This document shows, piece by piece, positions 25,072 through 35,511 of a stretch of 39,060 bases of DNA. The position numbers were made by a program, and so were the translations under genes. Each line of letters begins with the position of its first letter. The first letter of the stretch is position 1. Under the pieces are notes generated by a model that was given only the letters and a program-made list of their open reading frames with translations, did no database searches and was not told the origin of the DNA. The stretch is from the NCBI GenBank assembly GCA_964455095.1, contig CAYVUV010000308.1, forward strand, positions 1 through 39,060, in the 5' to 3' direction. The stretch is from CAYVUV01 sp964455095. GTDB lineage: Bacteria; Desulfobacterota; Binatia; HRBIN30; CADEER01.

Positions 25072-28000
25072 ATGGCCGGTGCAACGCGGTGTCGCATGGC
25101 CACCGGTGCGCTTCTGATCGCTGCCGCTTTGCTGCTCGCAACGCCCACTCCCACGCCGACGCCGACACCGACGCCGCGGCTGCTGCTCCAGGGGTCCGCA
25201 GCGAGAGAGATGCCGGCACCTGCCGCGCTTGGGCGCGGCGCGGTGGTTGGCGGCAATGCCGCGAGCGCGGAGGTCGTGGCCGCCGTGCGCGTCGACGTGT
25301 GCAACCTGACGGTGAGCGGCGAGACGACGTGGACGGCGGACAACACCTACGTGTTGCTCGAACACTGCCGGGTCACCGTCGTCGACGGCGGGACGCTGCG
25401 CATCGAGCCCGGCACCGTGGTCAAGATGAGGGACTGGGACTGGAAGATCGTCGTGCAGGCCGGTGGCGCGCTGCTGGCCGAGGGCGACTCGGACGGACCG
25501 ATTGTTTTCACCAGCCTGGCGGACGACGCATACGGGGGCGATACCAACGGAGACGGCAGCACCACGACGCCCGCTGCCGGCGACTGGGGCCTGATCGCGT
25601 TCGAGGCCGGCAGCTACGGAAGGCTGGTGCACGCGCGCGTCGCGTACGGCGGCTACTTCAGCGGCTTTGGCCTGCGCGGCATGATCGAGAGCCGCAGCAG
25701 CGACGTCGCGCTCGAGCATGTCAGCGTGCATGCGAGTGCGGCCGGCGGCTTGTACGCGCGCGACGCCAGCCCGTCGATCAGCGCGTCGCACTTCGCCGAC
25801 AACGCCGGCTACGCGGTCGAGCTCGACGGGTTGGCGGCGACTGCCACCACGCGCCTGACGGATACCGAGCTCACGACGGCGGCCGCCGGCCAACGCGCCG
25901 GTCGCCTGCGTTTCGGCGACCATCCGGGGCAGATCGATCTGCGCGGCACGCACGCCAGTGGGGCGGGGTGGAACGGCCTGGTGCTGGAGGGCGAGGTGGT
26001 GCGCGATCTCGACCTCGACACGACCGGCGGCATGCCGTTGATCGTCACCGGGCGGGTGACCGTCGCCAGCGGCGCGACCCTGACCCTGCATCCCGGGACC
26101 ATCGTGAAGGCCTGGGACTGGGACTGGAAGTTCCTCGTCAACGGCGCGTTGATGGCGGAGGGCACGGCGGAGGCGCCGATCGTCTTTACCAGCTTGCGCG
26201 ACGATGTCGCCGGCGGCGATACCAACGGTGACGGTGTCGCGTCCGCTCCGGCGCCGCGGGATTGGGGCCTGATCGGTTTTGCCGCCGGCAGCCGCGGCCG
26301 GCTGACGCATGCCGCGGTGCGCTATGGCGGCTACTTCAGCGGCTTCGGCCTGCGCGGCATGGTCGAGGCGCGCGGCACCGACGATGTCCAGCTTGAGTCG
26401 GTAGCGCTCACCGACAGCGGCGCCGACGCGCTCTATGTTGATGGCGCCAGCGTCCGCCTGCGCGGCAGCGTGGCCGGCAATGCCTACGGCGTGCGCAACG
26501 GGACACCGGCCCAGGGCGTCGTCGACGCGCGCCATGTCTGGTGGGGCGACGCCAGTGGTCCGTTGCACCGCCTCACCAACCCGAGCGGCACCGCCAACGA
26601 GGTCAGCGACGGCGTGCGGTTCTTCCCCTGGGCGATCGACGCCGACGGCCGCGAGGTGACGCAGGTGCTGCTGAGCGGGCCCACCCGCGTCAGCCCGGGC
26701 GACACGGTCGACTACGCGCTGTCCTACTTCGCCGGCGAGCCCATCGCCGACGCGGTGCTGAAGATGTCGCTGCCGGCCGGGGGCAACTACGTCGACAGCG
26801 ATCACGGCGGCGTGCTCTGGTTGCGCAACGGCGAGGTGTTCTGGCTGCTCGGCGCGCTACCGGCCAGAACCGAGGCGACGGTGTCGGTCCGCGTCCGCTT
26901 CCAGTGGGGGTTGGCTGCCAGCCTGCGCGGCACGGCGCGGGCGCTGCTCGACGGCAGCAACGTCGACAACGGCGCGCTCGACTTCGACACCGCGCCCTAT
27001 TACGCCTACGCGCGGCCCGCGCCGGCGGCAGCGCAGCCGTTGTCGCCGGCCGAGATCGAGCCGCTCATCCGGGCGCGCGCCGACGTCGCGCGCCTGGTCG
27101 ACGACGCCGTCGGCGCCGGCTTCAAGCTGGTCGGCGGCGCGCGCTGGACGCGCGACGAGGTGTTGGAGCGGACCGAGGCGCTGCTCATCGCCGCGTCGGG
27201 GACCAGCGCCATATCCTGGGATGAGACGCGGGTATTCGCCACTCGGCTGCATCCAGACGGCGCGGTGCTCGCGGATGACAGCGGCAGCCTGGCGATCGAC
27301 GGCGGCACCGGCGCGGTCACCTACGGCGGCGATTGGCAGAACGAGGTCGACCGCGCCGCCGTCGCCGACGCCCCGATCGGCAAGGGTGCCTGCCTGAACA
27401 ACTGCGTCATGCGCGGCGGGCTGTCGGCGATCGCCAGCGGCGCGCTGGGCGGGAGTGCGGTGTCGCCGGTGCGCGAAACGCAGCGGCTTCTCGGCGCGCG
27501 CTTGTGGCCGGTGCTGACGTCGAAGGCGTGCCAGACCGTCTGCGCGCGCTTCAACGAGTGCGGCCCCTGCCTGCTGGCCCTGCTCGACGAAGAGCGCGGC
27601 CTGCCCGAGATCGAGAGCCTGCTGTTCGGTTGCAATCGCGAATGCGAGGACGATGCACAGCGCGCCAAGTCGCGCTGCGACTACGTCGCCGACGCGCCCC
27701 CACCGCACGAGCCGCCGAAGCCGATCCTCGTCTGTCGATCGAGTGAGGGGCGCGCGAGGGTAGGCGTGGACGTTTTCCGCTGCGACCAGGCGACCGGCGC
27801 CTGGCGGCGTGAGGACGGGCCGGCATTTGACTGCGGCTGTGGGCCGCATGCGCTGACGGCGTCGGTCAGCTGTGAGCAGGGGGGCGTCGTCGCGCGCTGC
27901 TTCGACATTCCCGCCGATGCCGCCCCGGCGCATCGCCCGTGCGGCGCGCCGCACGCGCCGGGCGTGACACGAGTGGGCTACGAGCGGCAGTGCCGGCCGG

Positions 28001-29358
28001 AGAACCTGGCCGGCTACTGGGGCACGCCGCTCTCCTCGTCGCTCGGCGAGCCGGGCGCCGCGGCGGCGCGGGCGTGCGCGTCGTTGGTCGCCGGGGCACC
28101 GGGGCAGGGCGCGTGTACCGAGGGCGAGACCACGGTGCGCGTGGCGCGCGACCCGAACGAGAAGGCGGGGCCGAGCGGCGACCTGGTCCCCGGCCAGAGC
28201 GTGACGTACACCATCTCGTACGAGAACGAGGGGGGCGGGCGGGCGTACGGAGTCTACGTGCTCGACGAGCTCGACGCCGGGCTCGACGAGGCGACGCTCG
28301 ATCTCGGAACTGCCGGCGAGTACGTCGCCGCCGGGCGCGCGATCCTGTGGGACGTCGGCGAGCTGGCGCCCAGGGGTGAGCTGGGATCGAAAGGCTCGGT
28401 GTCGTTCTCGATCCGCGTGCGCAATGGGCTGGCGGCGGGGACGGTGGTGCGCAACCAGGCGGTGGTCTACTTCCCCAGCGTGCCGGAGGAGACGGCCACC
28501 AACGCGGTGGTCGGCGTCGTGCAGACGGTGGCTGCCGAGCCGCAGCGCGTCGAGACCGGCTACCGGGCACCGGTGGCCGTCACGCTGGTCGGACGCGCGG
28601 CCAGCGGTGCGGCGGTCGGTTTCCGCATCGTCGCGCCGCCGGCCAACGGGTCGCTCAGCGGCGATCCGCCGCTACTGACCTACACACCGGCAGCAGGTTT
28701 CACGGGTCTCGATCGCTTCGCGTTCGCGGTCAGCGACGCGGTGGAGGAGAGCCGTCCGGCCGAGGTGAGCATCCTCGTCACGCCCTCGCCGGACGACGCG
28801 ATGGCGCCCGAGGTGGTGTGGGTGTCGCCGGCAATCGATGCCCGCCTGATCGAGGTCTCCGCCAACCCGGTCTTCAGCGACGCGACGGGTCCGCTGTTCG
28901 CGCCGGCCGTGTCGGTCGGCTGCTCGGAGGCGATGGATCCCGCCACGGCGATCGCGGCGAACCTGGTCGTCACCGACGGCAGCGGGCGCGCGGTGTCGGC
29001 CAGCGTGGACTACGACGGCACGCGGCAGGCGATCGTCCTCACCCCGCGCCAGGCGTGGCGCGCCGGCCGCTACGCCGTCGCGCTGGCGGCGCAGGTGCGC
29101 GACGCCAGCGGCAATCCGCTCGCCGCCCCGCACAGCTGGTCGTTCGAAGTCGTCGCCGCGTGCGCCGGCGACTGCAGCGGCGACCGGCAGGTATCGATCG
29201 ACGAGCTGATCCGCGGCGTGACCATCGCGCTCGGTGCCGCCGGAATCGCGCAGTGCCCGTCGTTCGACGCCAACGACAGCGACACCGTGACCATCGACGA
29301 GCTGGTCGAGGGGGTGAACAACTCCCTCGCCGGTTGCACGGGGCCCGGCCGAGGGTGA
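25072..29358 (+). CDS. Large multidomain secreted/surface protein with duplicated N-domain, DUF11-like domains and C-terminal EF-hand pair
   Basis: About 1428 residues. A signal peptide runs into a TP repeat (about 24-35). Two copies of a roughly 134-residue domain follow (about 100-233 and 328-460), each with the blocks PGTxVK, DWDWK, PIVFTSL, GGDTNGDG, DWGLI and YGGYFSGFGLRGM. A DUF11-like stretch (about 532-613) comes next, then a Cys-rich part (773-873) and a second beta domain beginning DPNEKAGPSG (about 1024-1153). The C-terminal third holds cadherin/Ig-like (1164-1238) and SbsA-like Ig (1243-1362) domains. It ends with a Cys-bracketed double EF hand (1363-1423). ATG 25072 gives a basic signal n-region; ATG 25096 is an alternative. 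It is probably adhesive or structural, bound by Ca2+; no catalytic motif is seen. Confidence 0.8.
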   Translation: MAGATRCRMATGALLIAAALLLATPTPTPTPTPTPRLLLQGSAAREMPAPAALGRGAVVGGNAASAEVVAAVRVDVCNLTVSGETTWTADNTYVLLEHCRVTVVDGGTLRIEPGTVVKMRDWDWKIVVQAGGALLAEGDSDGPIVFTSLADDAYGGDTNGDGSTTTPAAGDWGLIAFEAGSYGRLVHARVAYGGYFSGFGLRGMIESRSSDVALEHVSVHASAAGGLYARDASPSISASHFADNAGYAVELDGLAATATTRLTDTELTTAAAGQRAGRLRFGDHPGQIDLRGTHASGAGWNGLVLEGEVVRDLDLDTTGGMPLIVTGRVTVASGATLTLHPGTIVKAWDWDWKFLVNGALMAEGTAEAPIVFTSLRDDVAGGDTNGDGVASAPAPRDWGLIGFAAGSRGRLTHAAVRYGGYFSGFGLRGMVEARGTDDVQLESVALTDSGADALYVDGASVRLRGSVAGNAYGVRNGTPAQGVVDARHVWWGDASGPLHRLTNPSGTANEVSDGVRFFPWAIDADGREVTQVLLSGPTRVSPGDTVDYALSYFAGEPIADAVLKMSLPAGGNYVDSDHGGVLWLRNGEVFWLLGALPARTEATVSVRVRFQWGLAASLRGTARALLDGSNVDNGALDFDTAPYYAYARPAPAAAQPLSPAEIEPLIRARADVARLVDDAVGAGFKLVGGARWTRDEVLERTEALLIAASGTSAISWDETRVFATRLHPDGAVLADDSGSLAIDGGTGAVTYGGDWQNEVDRAAVADAPIGKGACLNNCVMRGGLSAIASGALGGSAVSPVRETQRLLGARLWPVLTSKACQTVCARFNECGPCLLALLDEERGLPEIESLLFGCNRECEDDAQRAKSRCDYVADAPPPHEPPKPILVCRSSEGRARVGVDVFRCDQATGAWRREDGPAFDCGCGPHALTASVSCEQGGVVARCFDIPADAAPAHRPCGAPHAPGVTRVGYERQCRPENLAGYWGTPLSSSLGEPGAAAARACASLVAGAPGQGACTEGETTVRVARDPNEKAGPSGDLVPGQSVTYTISYENEGGGRAYGVYVLDELDAGLDEATLDLGTAGEYVAAGRAILWDVGELAPRGELGSKGSVSFSIRVRNGLAAGTVVRNQAVVYFPSVPEETATNAVVGVVQTVAAEPQRVETGYRAPVAVTLVGRAASGAAVGFRIVAPPANGSLSGDPPLLTYTPAAGFTGLDRFAFAVSDAVEESRPAEVSILVTPSPDDAMAPEVVWVSPAIDARLIEVSANPVFSDATGPLFAPAVSVGCSEAMDPATAIAANLVVTDGSGRAVSASVDYDGTRQAIVLTPRQAWRAGRYAVALAAQVRDASGNPLAAPHSWSFEVVAACAGDCSGDRQVSIDELIRGVTIALGAAGIAQCPSFDANDSDTVTIDELVEGVNNSLAGCTGPGRG
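25369..25770 (+). repeat. Internal domain repeat, copy A
   Basis: First copy of a 133-134-codon repeat in the large surface protein; the second is at 26053-26451. The copies share long identical blocks (WDWK, PIVFTSL, GGDTNGDG, YGGYFSGFGLRGM) and differ by one residue in length. They are separated by about 94 residues of related but less conserved sequence. DTNGDG resembles a calcium loop. Confidence 0.8.
26053..26451 (+). repeat. Internal domain repeat, copy B
   Basis: Second copy of the domain at 25369-25770. It opens RVTVASGATLTLHPGTIVK where copy A opens RVTVVDGGTLRIEPGTVVK, and continues in register to DGAS at the end. Conservation is strongest in the aromatic DWDWK and YGGYFSGFGLRGM blocks, so those residues probably form the core of the fold. 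Confidence 0.8.
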
Positions 29359-29427
29359 CGCCAGAGCCGCTGACGACGCCGACGCCGCGGCCCACGCCGA
29401 CCGGCCTGCTCTGACGCCGGCGGGTGG

Positions 29428-29549
29428 AGAGACTGTCGATTATCTCCGAACGGGAGGGCGAGGCTCCTGTCGAGCCGTGCCTCAATGTGGCAGACGGCTC
29501 CGGGGGAGCCCTTCGACGGCGCTCAGGACAGGCGTGCCCTTCCGAGGGC
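29428..29549. repeat. Mosaic of intergenic hairpin repeats
   Basis: The gap between the two EF-hand protein genes opens with a 21-nt element also found, with one change, at 11866-11886. It is followed by GGCTC-ctgtc-GAGCC (29462-29476), GGCTCC-ggg-GGAGCC (29496-29510) and GCCCT-tccg-AGGGC (29536-29549). Between the last two is a CCCTTCGAC...CTCAGGAC element of a type I have seen scattered in many environmental genomes. No coding sequence is convincing in 29359-29591. Confidence 0.55.
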
Positions 29550-29591
29550 GCCAGATGCGACGCGTCCGAGCGTGTGTTACAGCAGGGCGCC

Positions 29592-30587
29592 ATGCGTCGC
29601 TGGCTCCTGGCCCTGTTCATGTGCTGCGCCCCGGCGGTTGCGTTTGCGGCGGCGACGCTGTGCGCCGGGGATTGCGATGGCGACGGCATCGTGCGCATCG
29701 ACGAGCTGATCCGCGGCGTCGATGTGGCGCTGGCGCGGTTGCCGATCGGGGCGTGCGAGGCCGTCGACGGCGACGATGACGGTCGCGCCGGTGTCGACGA
29801 GCTGGTCGGGGCGGTCGGCGCCGCGCTCGGCGGCTGTCCCACCCCGACGCCGACGGCTACGGTTGAGGCCACCGCGACGGCCACCGTGAGCCCGACGGCG
29901 ACGACAACCGACACGGCGACGCACACGGCGACTGTGTCATCGACCCCGACGGCGACGGTCGCGGATTCCTCTCCCACGCTCGAGCCTACGGCCAGCCCGA
30001 CCGCGACGGACGCCCTGACGCCGACGCGCACCGGTACGGCGACGGCCAGTGCCACGCCGAGCCGCACGCGCACCGGGACGCGCACGGCCACGCGGACGCG
30101 CACGATCACCGCCACGCGCACTGTCACGCGCACGCCGATGGCGACGCGCACCGTGACGACCGCCGTGACGACGACGGCGACGCGCACGCTCGTGCCGACG
30201 CGCACGGCGACGCGGACGCCGACGATGGCGCCCACCCCGGCGCAGTTCCTGCGCGCGGACATCGTCACCGAGCGCGGTTGCATCGAGGACGGGCAGAGCC
30301 CGGTCTACCTGGTCGGCGAAACGATGGTCGTCATCTATCGCATCGACGGCGTGCTGGCGGGCGTTCCGCTCAGCACCGCGCTGGCGACGTTGGTCGCGCG
30401 CGCACCCGACCAGACCGAAACCGTGCTCGCGCTGGGCGTGGTGCCGGCCGGGGTGAACCGCACGGTCGCCCTCGGCACCACCGAGCCGACGGGGGTGGCG
30501 CTGCTGCGCTTGCTCGCCTCGACAGCCGGCTTGGAGGAATCGGCGGAAGATGCGTGCAGCGTCGTCGTGGCTCAGCCGGTCGAATGA
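29592..30587 (+). CDS. Secreted EF-hand protein with long Thr-rich linker
   Basis: The 331-residue protein has a signal peptide (cleavage near AFAA/A, about 20). A Cys-bracketed double EF-hand module follows (about 24-82), with CAGDCDGDGIVRIDELIRGV and then DGDDDGRAGVDELVGAV. Residues 83-217 are a Thr/Pro/Ala/Arg linker of repeated RTxT and TATx units. A C-terminal beta-rich domain of about 114 residues closes the protein (RADIVTERGCIEDGQSPVYLVGETM...). ATG 29592 is chosen because it gives a clean signal; an upstream in-frame start would read through repeats. The EF-hand module matches the C-terminal one of the preceding protein. Dockerin-like Ca2+ binding is the likely role of the module. 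The Thr tract may be glycosylated and span the cell surface. Overall function unknown. Confidence 0.8.
   Translation: MRRWLLALFMCCAPAVAFAAATLCAGDCDGDGIVRIDELIRGVDVALARLPIGACEAVDGDDDGRAGVDELVGAVGAALGGCPTPTPTATVEATATATVSPTATTTDTATHTATVSSTPTATVADSSPTLEPTASPTATDALTPTRTGTATASATPSRTRTGTRTATRTRTITATRTVTRTPMATRTVTTAVTTTATRTLVPTRTATRTPTMAPTPAQFLRADIVTERGCIEDGQSPVYLVGETMVVIYRIDGVLAGVPLSTALATLVARAPDQTETVLALGVVPAGVNRTVALGTTEPTGVALLRLLASTAGLEESAEDACSVVVAQPVE
29838..30243 (+). repeat. Thr-rich coding repeat (RTxT/TATx units)
   Basis: About 135 codons of imperfect 6- and 12-nt repeats built on ACG CGC ACG and ACG GCG ACG. The first half is Pro/Ala/Thr, and the second half is Arg/Thr with a roughly four-residue period. 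Such tracts change length by slippage and are typical of extended surface linkers. Confidence 0.75.
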
Positions 30588-30987
30588 CCCGTTCACAGGG
30601 GACAGGGGCGAGAGTTCGTCACCTCGGGGCGTGGGGTCCTTGACGCGGGCTGCGTGTTCACCGCCTGTTTTACGGCGATCCCGGCGCGTCAAGTGCGTTG
30701 CGAGGCGCGGGACTTGGCGTCGAACCGGCAGTGCTGCCAAGCTGTCGGCTTGCAGGACCTGTCAAGATGATAGGTCCGGCGCAAAACCTTGCACTCAACG
30801 GACACTCGGGTGTATGGGCATCCGCAGCGGTGGGGACAACGGCGGGTGAGGCTGCCGCCGGGCGGGGTACAGCGGAAACGGAAGCAAGCTGGCGACACGC
30901 CCGACACCGCGCGCGGGTGCGACGCCGGTTCGAGTGCGGGCGCCTGCGGGTGCCGATCGATGCGCGTTCAGGGTGAGAGGAGCTGCG
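30588..30987 (+). other. 400-bp gap before zwf, no gene seen
   Basis: No frame here has a supported start and family. There is an inverted repeat GGACCT-N11-AGGTCC (about 30754-30776) and the palindrome GGCAGTGCTGCC nearby, but no convincing terminator with a T-run. A promoter for the zwf-pgl-tkt set probably lies here; I cannot place it. The zwf ribosome-binding site GAGAGGAG is at the right end. Confidence 0.4.
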
Positions 30988-32589
<1,602 letters not shown>

Positions 32590-32602
32590 CGGGCGGCGCG
32601 CG

Positions 32603-33325
32603 ATGGCGGGTACGGCGGTCACGACCATTGTCGCAGCGGACGCGGCGGATGCGACGCGCCGCATGGCGGCGCAGATCGCCGAGGTGTCGCGTTCGGGCGC
32701 CGGCGTCGCGCAGTCCATTGCGCTCTCCGGCGGCAGCACGCCGAAGCTGCTCTACGAGACGCTGGCGGCGCCGCCGTTCCACGACCGGGTGCGGTGGGAT
32801 CGGCTCGAGCTCTTCTTCGGCGACGAGCGCGCCGTGCCGCCGCACGATCCCGAGTCGAACTACGGCATGGTGCGGCGCGCGCTGCTCGATCACGTGCCGG
32901 CGACCGCGCACCGCATGGCCGCCGAGACCGGCGACGCGGCCGGATACGAGCGCCTGATGGGCGAGCGCATCAAGGCCCGTCGCGACGGCTTCGCGGTGCT
33001 CGATCTGGTGTTGCTCGGCATCGGCAAGGACGGCCACACCGCCTCGCTCTTTCCCGGCACCGCGGCGCTGCTCGAAGCGCAGCGCTGGGTGGTGATGAAC
33101 GACGTGCCGCAGCTGCAGACCCGCCGCATGACGATGACCTATCCGCTGATCAACCGCGCGCGCCGCGTCTGGGTGCTGGCCACCGGCGCCGACAAACGCG
33201 AGATCGTCGCGCAGTGCCTCGCGGTGCTGGCCAGCGGCGAGTCGGCACCGCAGTGGCCGATCACCGGCGTGCGGCCGCTCGGCGGCCAGCTGGTGTGGTG
33301 GCTCGACGAAGCGGCCAGGGGTTGA
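32603..33325 (+). CDS. pgl: 6-Phosphogluconolactonase
   Basis: Hydrolyses 6-phosphogluconolactone to 6-phosphogluconate, the step after Zwf. The 240-residue protein is of the DevB/Pgl type, with ALSGGSTPK (about 40-48), FFGDERAVPP (71-80) and GIGKDGHTASLFP (139-151), the motifs that hold the sugar phosphate. It is cytoplasmic with no signal. It begins 13 bp after zwf, and tkt begins 54 bp after its stop, so the three are probably one transcript. Confidence 0.95.
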   Translation: MAGTAVTTIVAADAADATRRMAAQIAEVSRSGAGVAQSIALSGGSTPKLLYETLAAPPFHDRVRWDRLELFFGDERAVPPHDPESNYGMVRRALLDHVPATAHRMAAETGDAAGYERLMGERIKARRDGFAVLDLVLLGIGKDGHTASLFPGTAALLEAQRWVVMNDVPQLQTRRMTMTYPLINRARRVWVLATGADKREIVAQCLAVLASGESAPQWPITGVRPLGGQLVWWLDEAARG

Positions 33326-33379
33326 GCCGCCGAACAAACCAACCGCCGGACGATTCACAACCTTCCTGCCGAGGTGCCG

Positions 33380-35425
33380 ATGACGGCCACAGACGCGCTG
33401 ACTCCCGCCCAACTCGATCAGCTGAGCATCAACACCATTCGCACCCTGTCGATGGACGCGGTGCAGCAGGCGAACTCCGGGCATCCCGGCACGCCGATGG
33501 CCTTGGCGCCGGTGGCGTACGTGCTCTGGGAGCGCTTCATGCGCCACAGCCCGCAGCATCCGGACTGGCCCAACCGCGATCGCTTCGTGCTCTCGGCCGG
33601 ACACGCCTCGATGCTGCTCTACAGCGTGCTGCACTTGAGCGGCTACGACGTCTCGATCGAGGACTTGAAGGGCTTCCGCCAGCTCGAGAGCCGTTGCCCG
33701 GGCCATCCCGAGTACGGCTGGACGGCCGGCGTCGAGATGACCACCGGCCCGCTCGGCCAGGGCGTCGCCACCTCGGTCGGTATGGCGATCGCCCAGAAAT
33801 GGCTGGCGGCGCATTTCAACCGCCCCGGGCACGACATCGTCGACTACCGCATCTACGCCGTCTGCGGCGACGGCTGCCTGATGGAAGGCATCTCCAGTGA
33901 AGGGGCGTCGATCGCCGGGCACCTCGGCCTCAACAACCTGACCTGGATCTACGACAACAACCACATCACCATCGAAGGCAACACCTCGCTGGCGTTTACC
34001 GAGGACGTCGCGGCGCGCTTCTCCGCGTACCACTGGAACGTGGTGCGCGTCGGCGACGCCAACGACCTCGACTTGCTCGAGCGCGCGCTGCGCACCGCCA
34101 ACGCCGAGCCCGAGCGGCCGACGCTGGTCATCGTCGACAGTCACATCGCCTACGGCGCGCCCAACAAGCAGGATACCTCCGGCGCCCACGGCGAGCCGCT
34201 CGGCGAGGAGGAGATCCGGCTCACCAAGACGCGCTACGGCTGGCCGCCGGAGGCGAAGTTTCTCGTCCCGCCCGAGGTCGCGCGGCACATGCGCGAGGGT
34301 GCCGTCCAGCGCGGCAAGGAGCGCGAGGCCGAGTGGCGGCGGCGCTTCGCGGCCTATGCCCAGGCGCACCCCGATCTGGCCAGGGAGTGGGAGGCGATGC
34401 AGCGCGGCGAGCTGCCCGAGGGGTGGGACGCCGACATTCCGCAGTATCCCACCGACGCCAAGGGTGTCGCCGGCCGCGATGCGAATGCCAAGGTGCTGAA
34501 CGCGGTCGCCAAGCGCGTGCCCTACCTGATCGGCGGCTCGGCCGACCTGGCGCCGTCGACCAAGACGCGGCTCGCCGAGGGCGGCGACTTCCAGAAGGGG
34601 TCGTGGGGCGGGCGCAACTTCCACTTCGGCGTGCGCGAGCACGGCATGGCGGCGGTGCTGAACGGCATGGCGCTCGCCAAGCTGCGCGTGTTTGGCTCCG
34701 CTTTCATGGTGTTCTCCGACTACTGCCGGCCGTCGATGCGGCTGTCGGCCCTGATGGGGCTGCCGGTGACGTACATCTTCACCCACGACAGCATCGGCGT
34801 CGGCGAGGACGGCCCGACGCACCAGCCGATCGAGCACTTGATCTCGCTGCGCGCCATCCCCGACATGATCACGCTGCGGCCGTGCGATGCCAACGAAGTC
34901 GCCGAGGCGTGGCGTTTCATCATGCGCAACAAGCGCCACCCGGTGACGCTGGTGCTCAGCCGCCAACCGCTGCCGACGCTCGACCGCACGCGCTATGCGC
35001 CGGCGACCGGGCTGCACCGCGGCGGGTATGTCCTCTCCGACTGTGACGGCACGCCGGATCTGATTCTGCTGGCGACCGGGTCGGAGGTGAGTCTGTGCCT
35101 GCAGGCGCAGGAGCGCTTGCTGGTCGACGGCATCAAGGCGCGCGTCGTCAGCATGCCGTCGTTCGAGATCTACGAAGGGCAGCCGCTCGAGTACCGGCTG
35201 TCGGTGTTGCCCGAGAAGGTGCGCCATCGTCTGGCGGTCGAAGCCGCGTCGTCGCTCGGCTGGCGCCGCTACGTCGGCATCGCGCCCGACGGGGCGATCG
35301 TGGCCCTGCGTCACTTCGGCGCCTCGGCGCCGCTCAAGGACCTGCTCAAGCACTTCAAGTTCACGCTCGACGACGTCGTGTCCGAAGCCAAGCTGCTGCT
35401 GGCGGGCAAGAAGGTCGATCGGTAG
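33380..35425 (+). CDS. tkt: Transketolase
   Basis: Transfers two-carbon units between sugar phosphates with thiamine diphosphate. It has 681 residues, normal for the family. Motifs: GHPGTPM (34-40), TTGPLGQG (121-128), the cofactor motif starting GDGCLMEGISSE (163-174) with NN near 193-194, and, in the pyrimidine domain, FHFGVREHGM. The C-terminal domain is also complete. ATG 33380 has GAGG five bases upstream; a GTG two codons earlier is less likely. It is the third gene of the zwf-pgl-tkt set. No transaldolase is in the window. Confidence 0.96.
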   Translation: MTATDALTPAQLDQLSINTIRTLSMDAVQQANSGHPGTPMALAPVAYVLWERFMRHSPQHPDWPNRDRFVLSAGHASMLLYSVLHLSGYDVSIEDLKGFRQLESRCPGHPEYGWTAGVEMTTGPLGQGVATSVGMAIAQKWLAAHFNRPGHDIVDYRIYAVCGDGCLMEGISSEGASIAGHLGLNNLTWIYDNNHITIEGNTSLAFTEDVAARFSAYHWNVVRVGDANDLDLLERALRTANAEPERPTLVIVDSHIAYGAPNKQDTSGAHGEPLGEEEIRLTKTRYGWPPEAKFLVPPEVARHMREGAVQRGKEREAEWRRRFAAYAQAHPDLAREWEAMQRGELPEGWDADIPQYPTDAKGVAGRDANAKVLNAVAKRVPYLIGGSADLAPSTKTRLAEGGDFQKGSWGGRNFHFGVREHGMAAVLNGMALAKLRVFGSAFMVFSDYCRPSMRLSALMGLPVTYIFTHDSIGVGEDGPTHQPIEHLISLRAIPDMITLRPCDANEVAEAWRFIMRNKRHPVTLVLSRQPLPTLDRTRYAPATGLHRGGYVLSDCDGTPDLILLATGSEVSLCLQAQERLLVDGIKARVVSMPSFEIYEGQPLEYRLSVLPEKVRHRLAVEAASSLGWRRYVGIAPDGAIVALRHFGASAPLKDLLKHFKFTLDDVVSEAKLLLAGKKVDR

Positions 35426-35441
35426 GAACCCTGGTTCTTTT

Positions 35442-35461
35442 CCTCTCCCGGATGGGAGAGG
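35442..35461 (+). terminator. Hairpin CCTCTCCC-ggat-GGGAGAGG after tkt
   Basis: A perfect eight-base-pair stem with a GGAT loop begins 16 bp after the tkt stop. The sequence after it is not T-rich. It belongs with the repeats that fill this gap and may end the zwf-pgl-tkt transcript. Confidence 0.4.
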
Positions 35462-35511
35462 ACCAAAGTGAGGGGGCTTTTGCACACAAAGTCACCGTTG
35501 AACAGCGCTCT

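Noticed and set aside
30754..30776. Riboswitch or terminator before zwf
   Set aside because: Only one short dyad with an 11-base loop and no T-run; insufficient for an RNA element.
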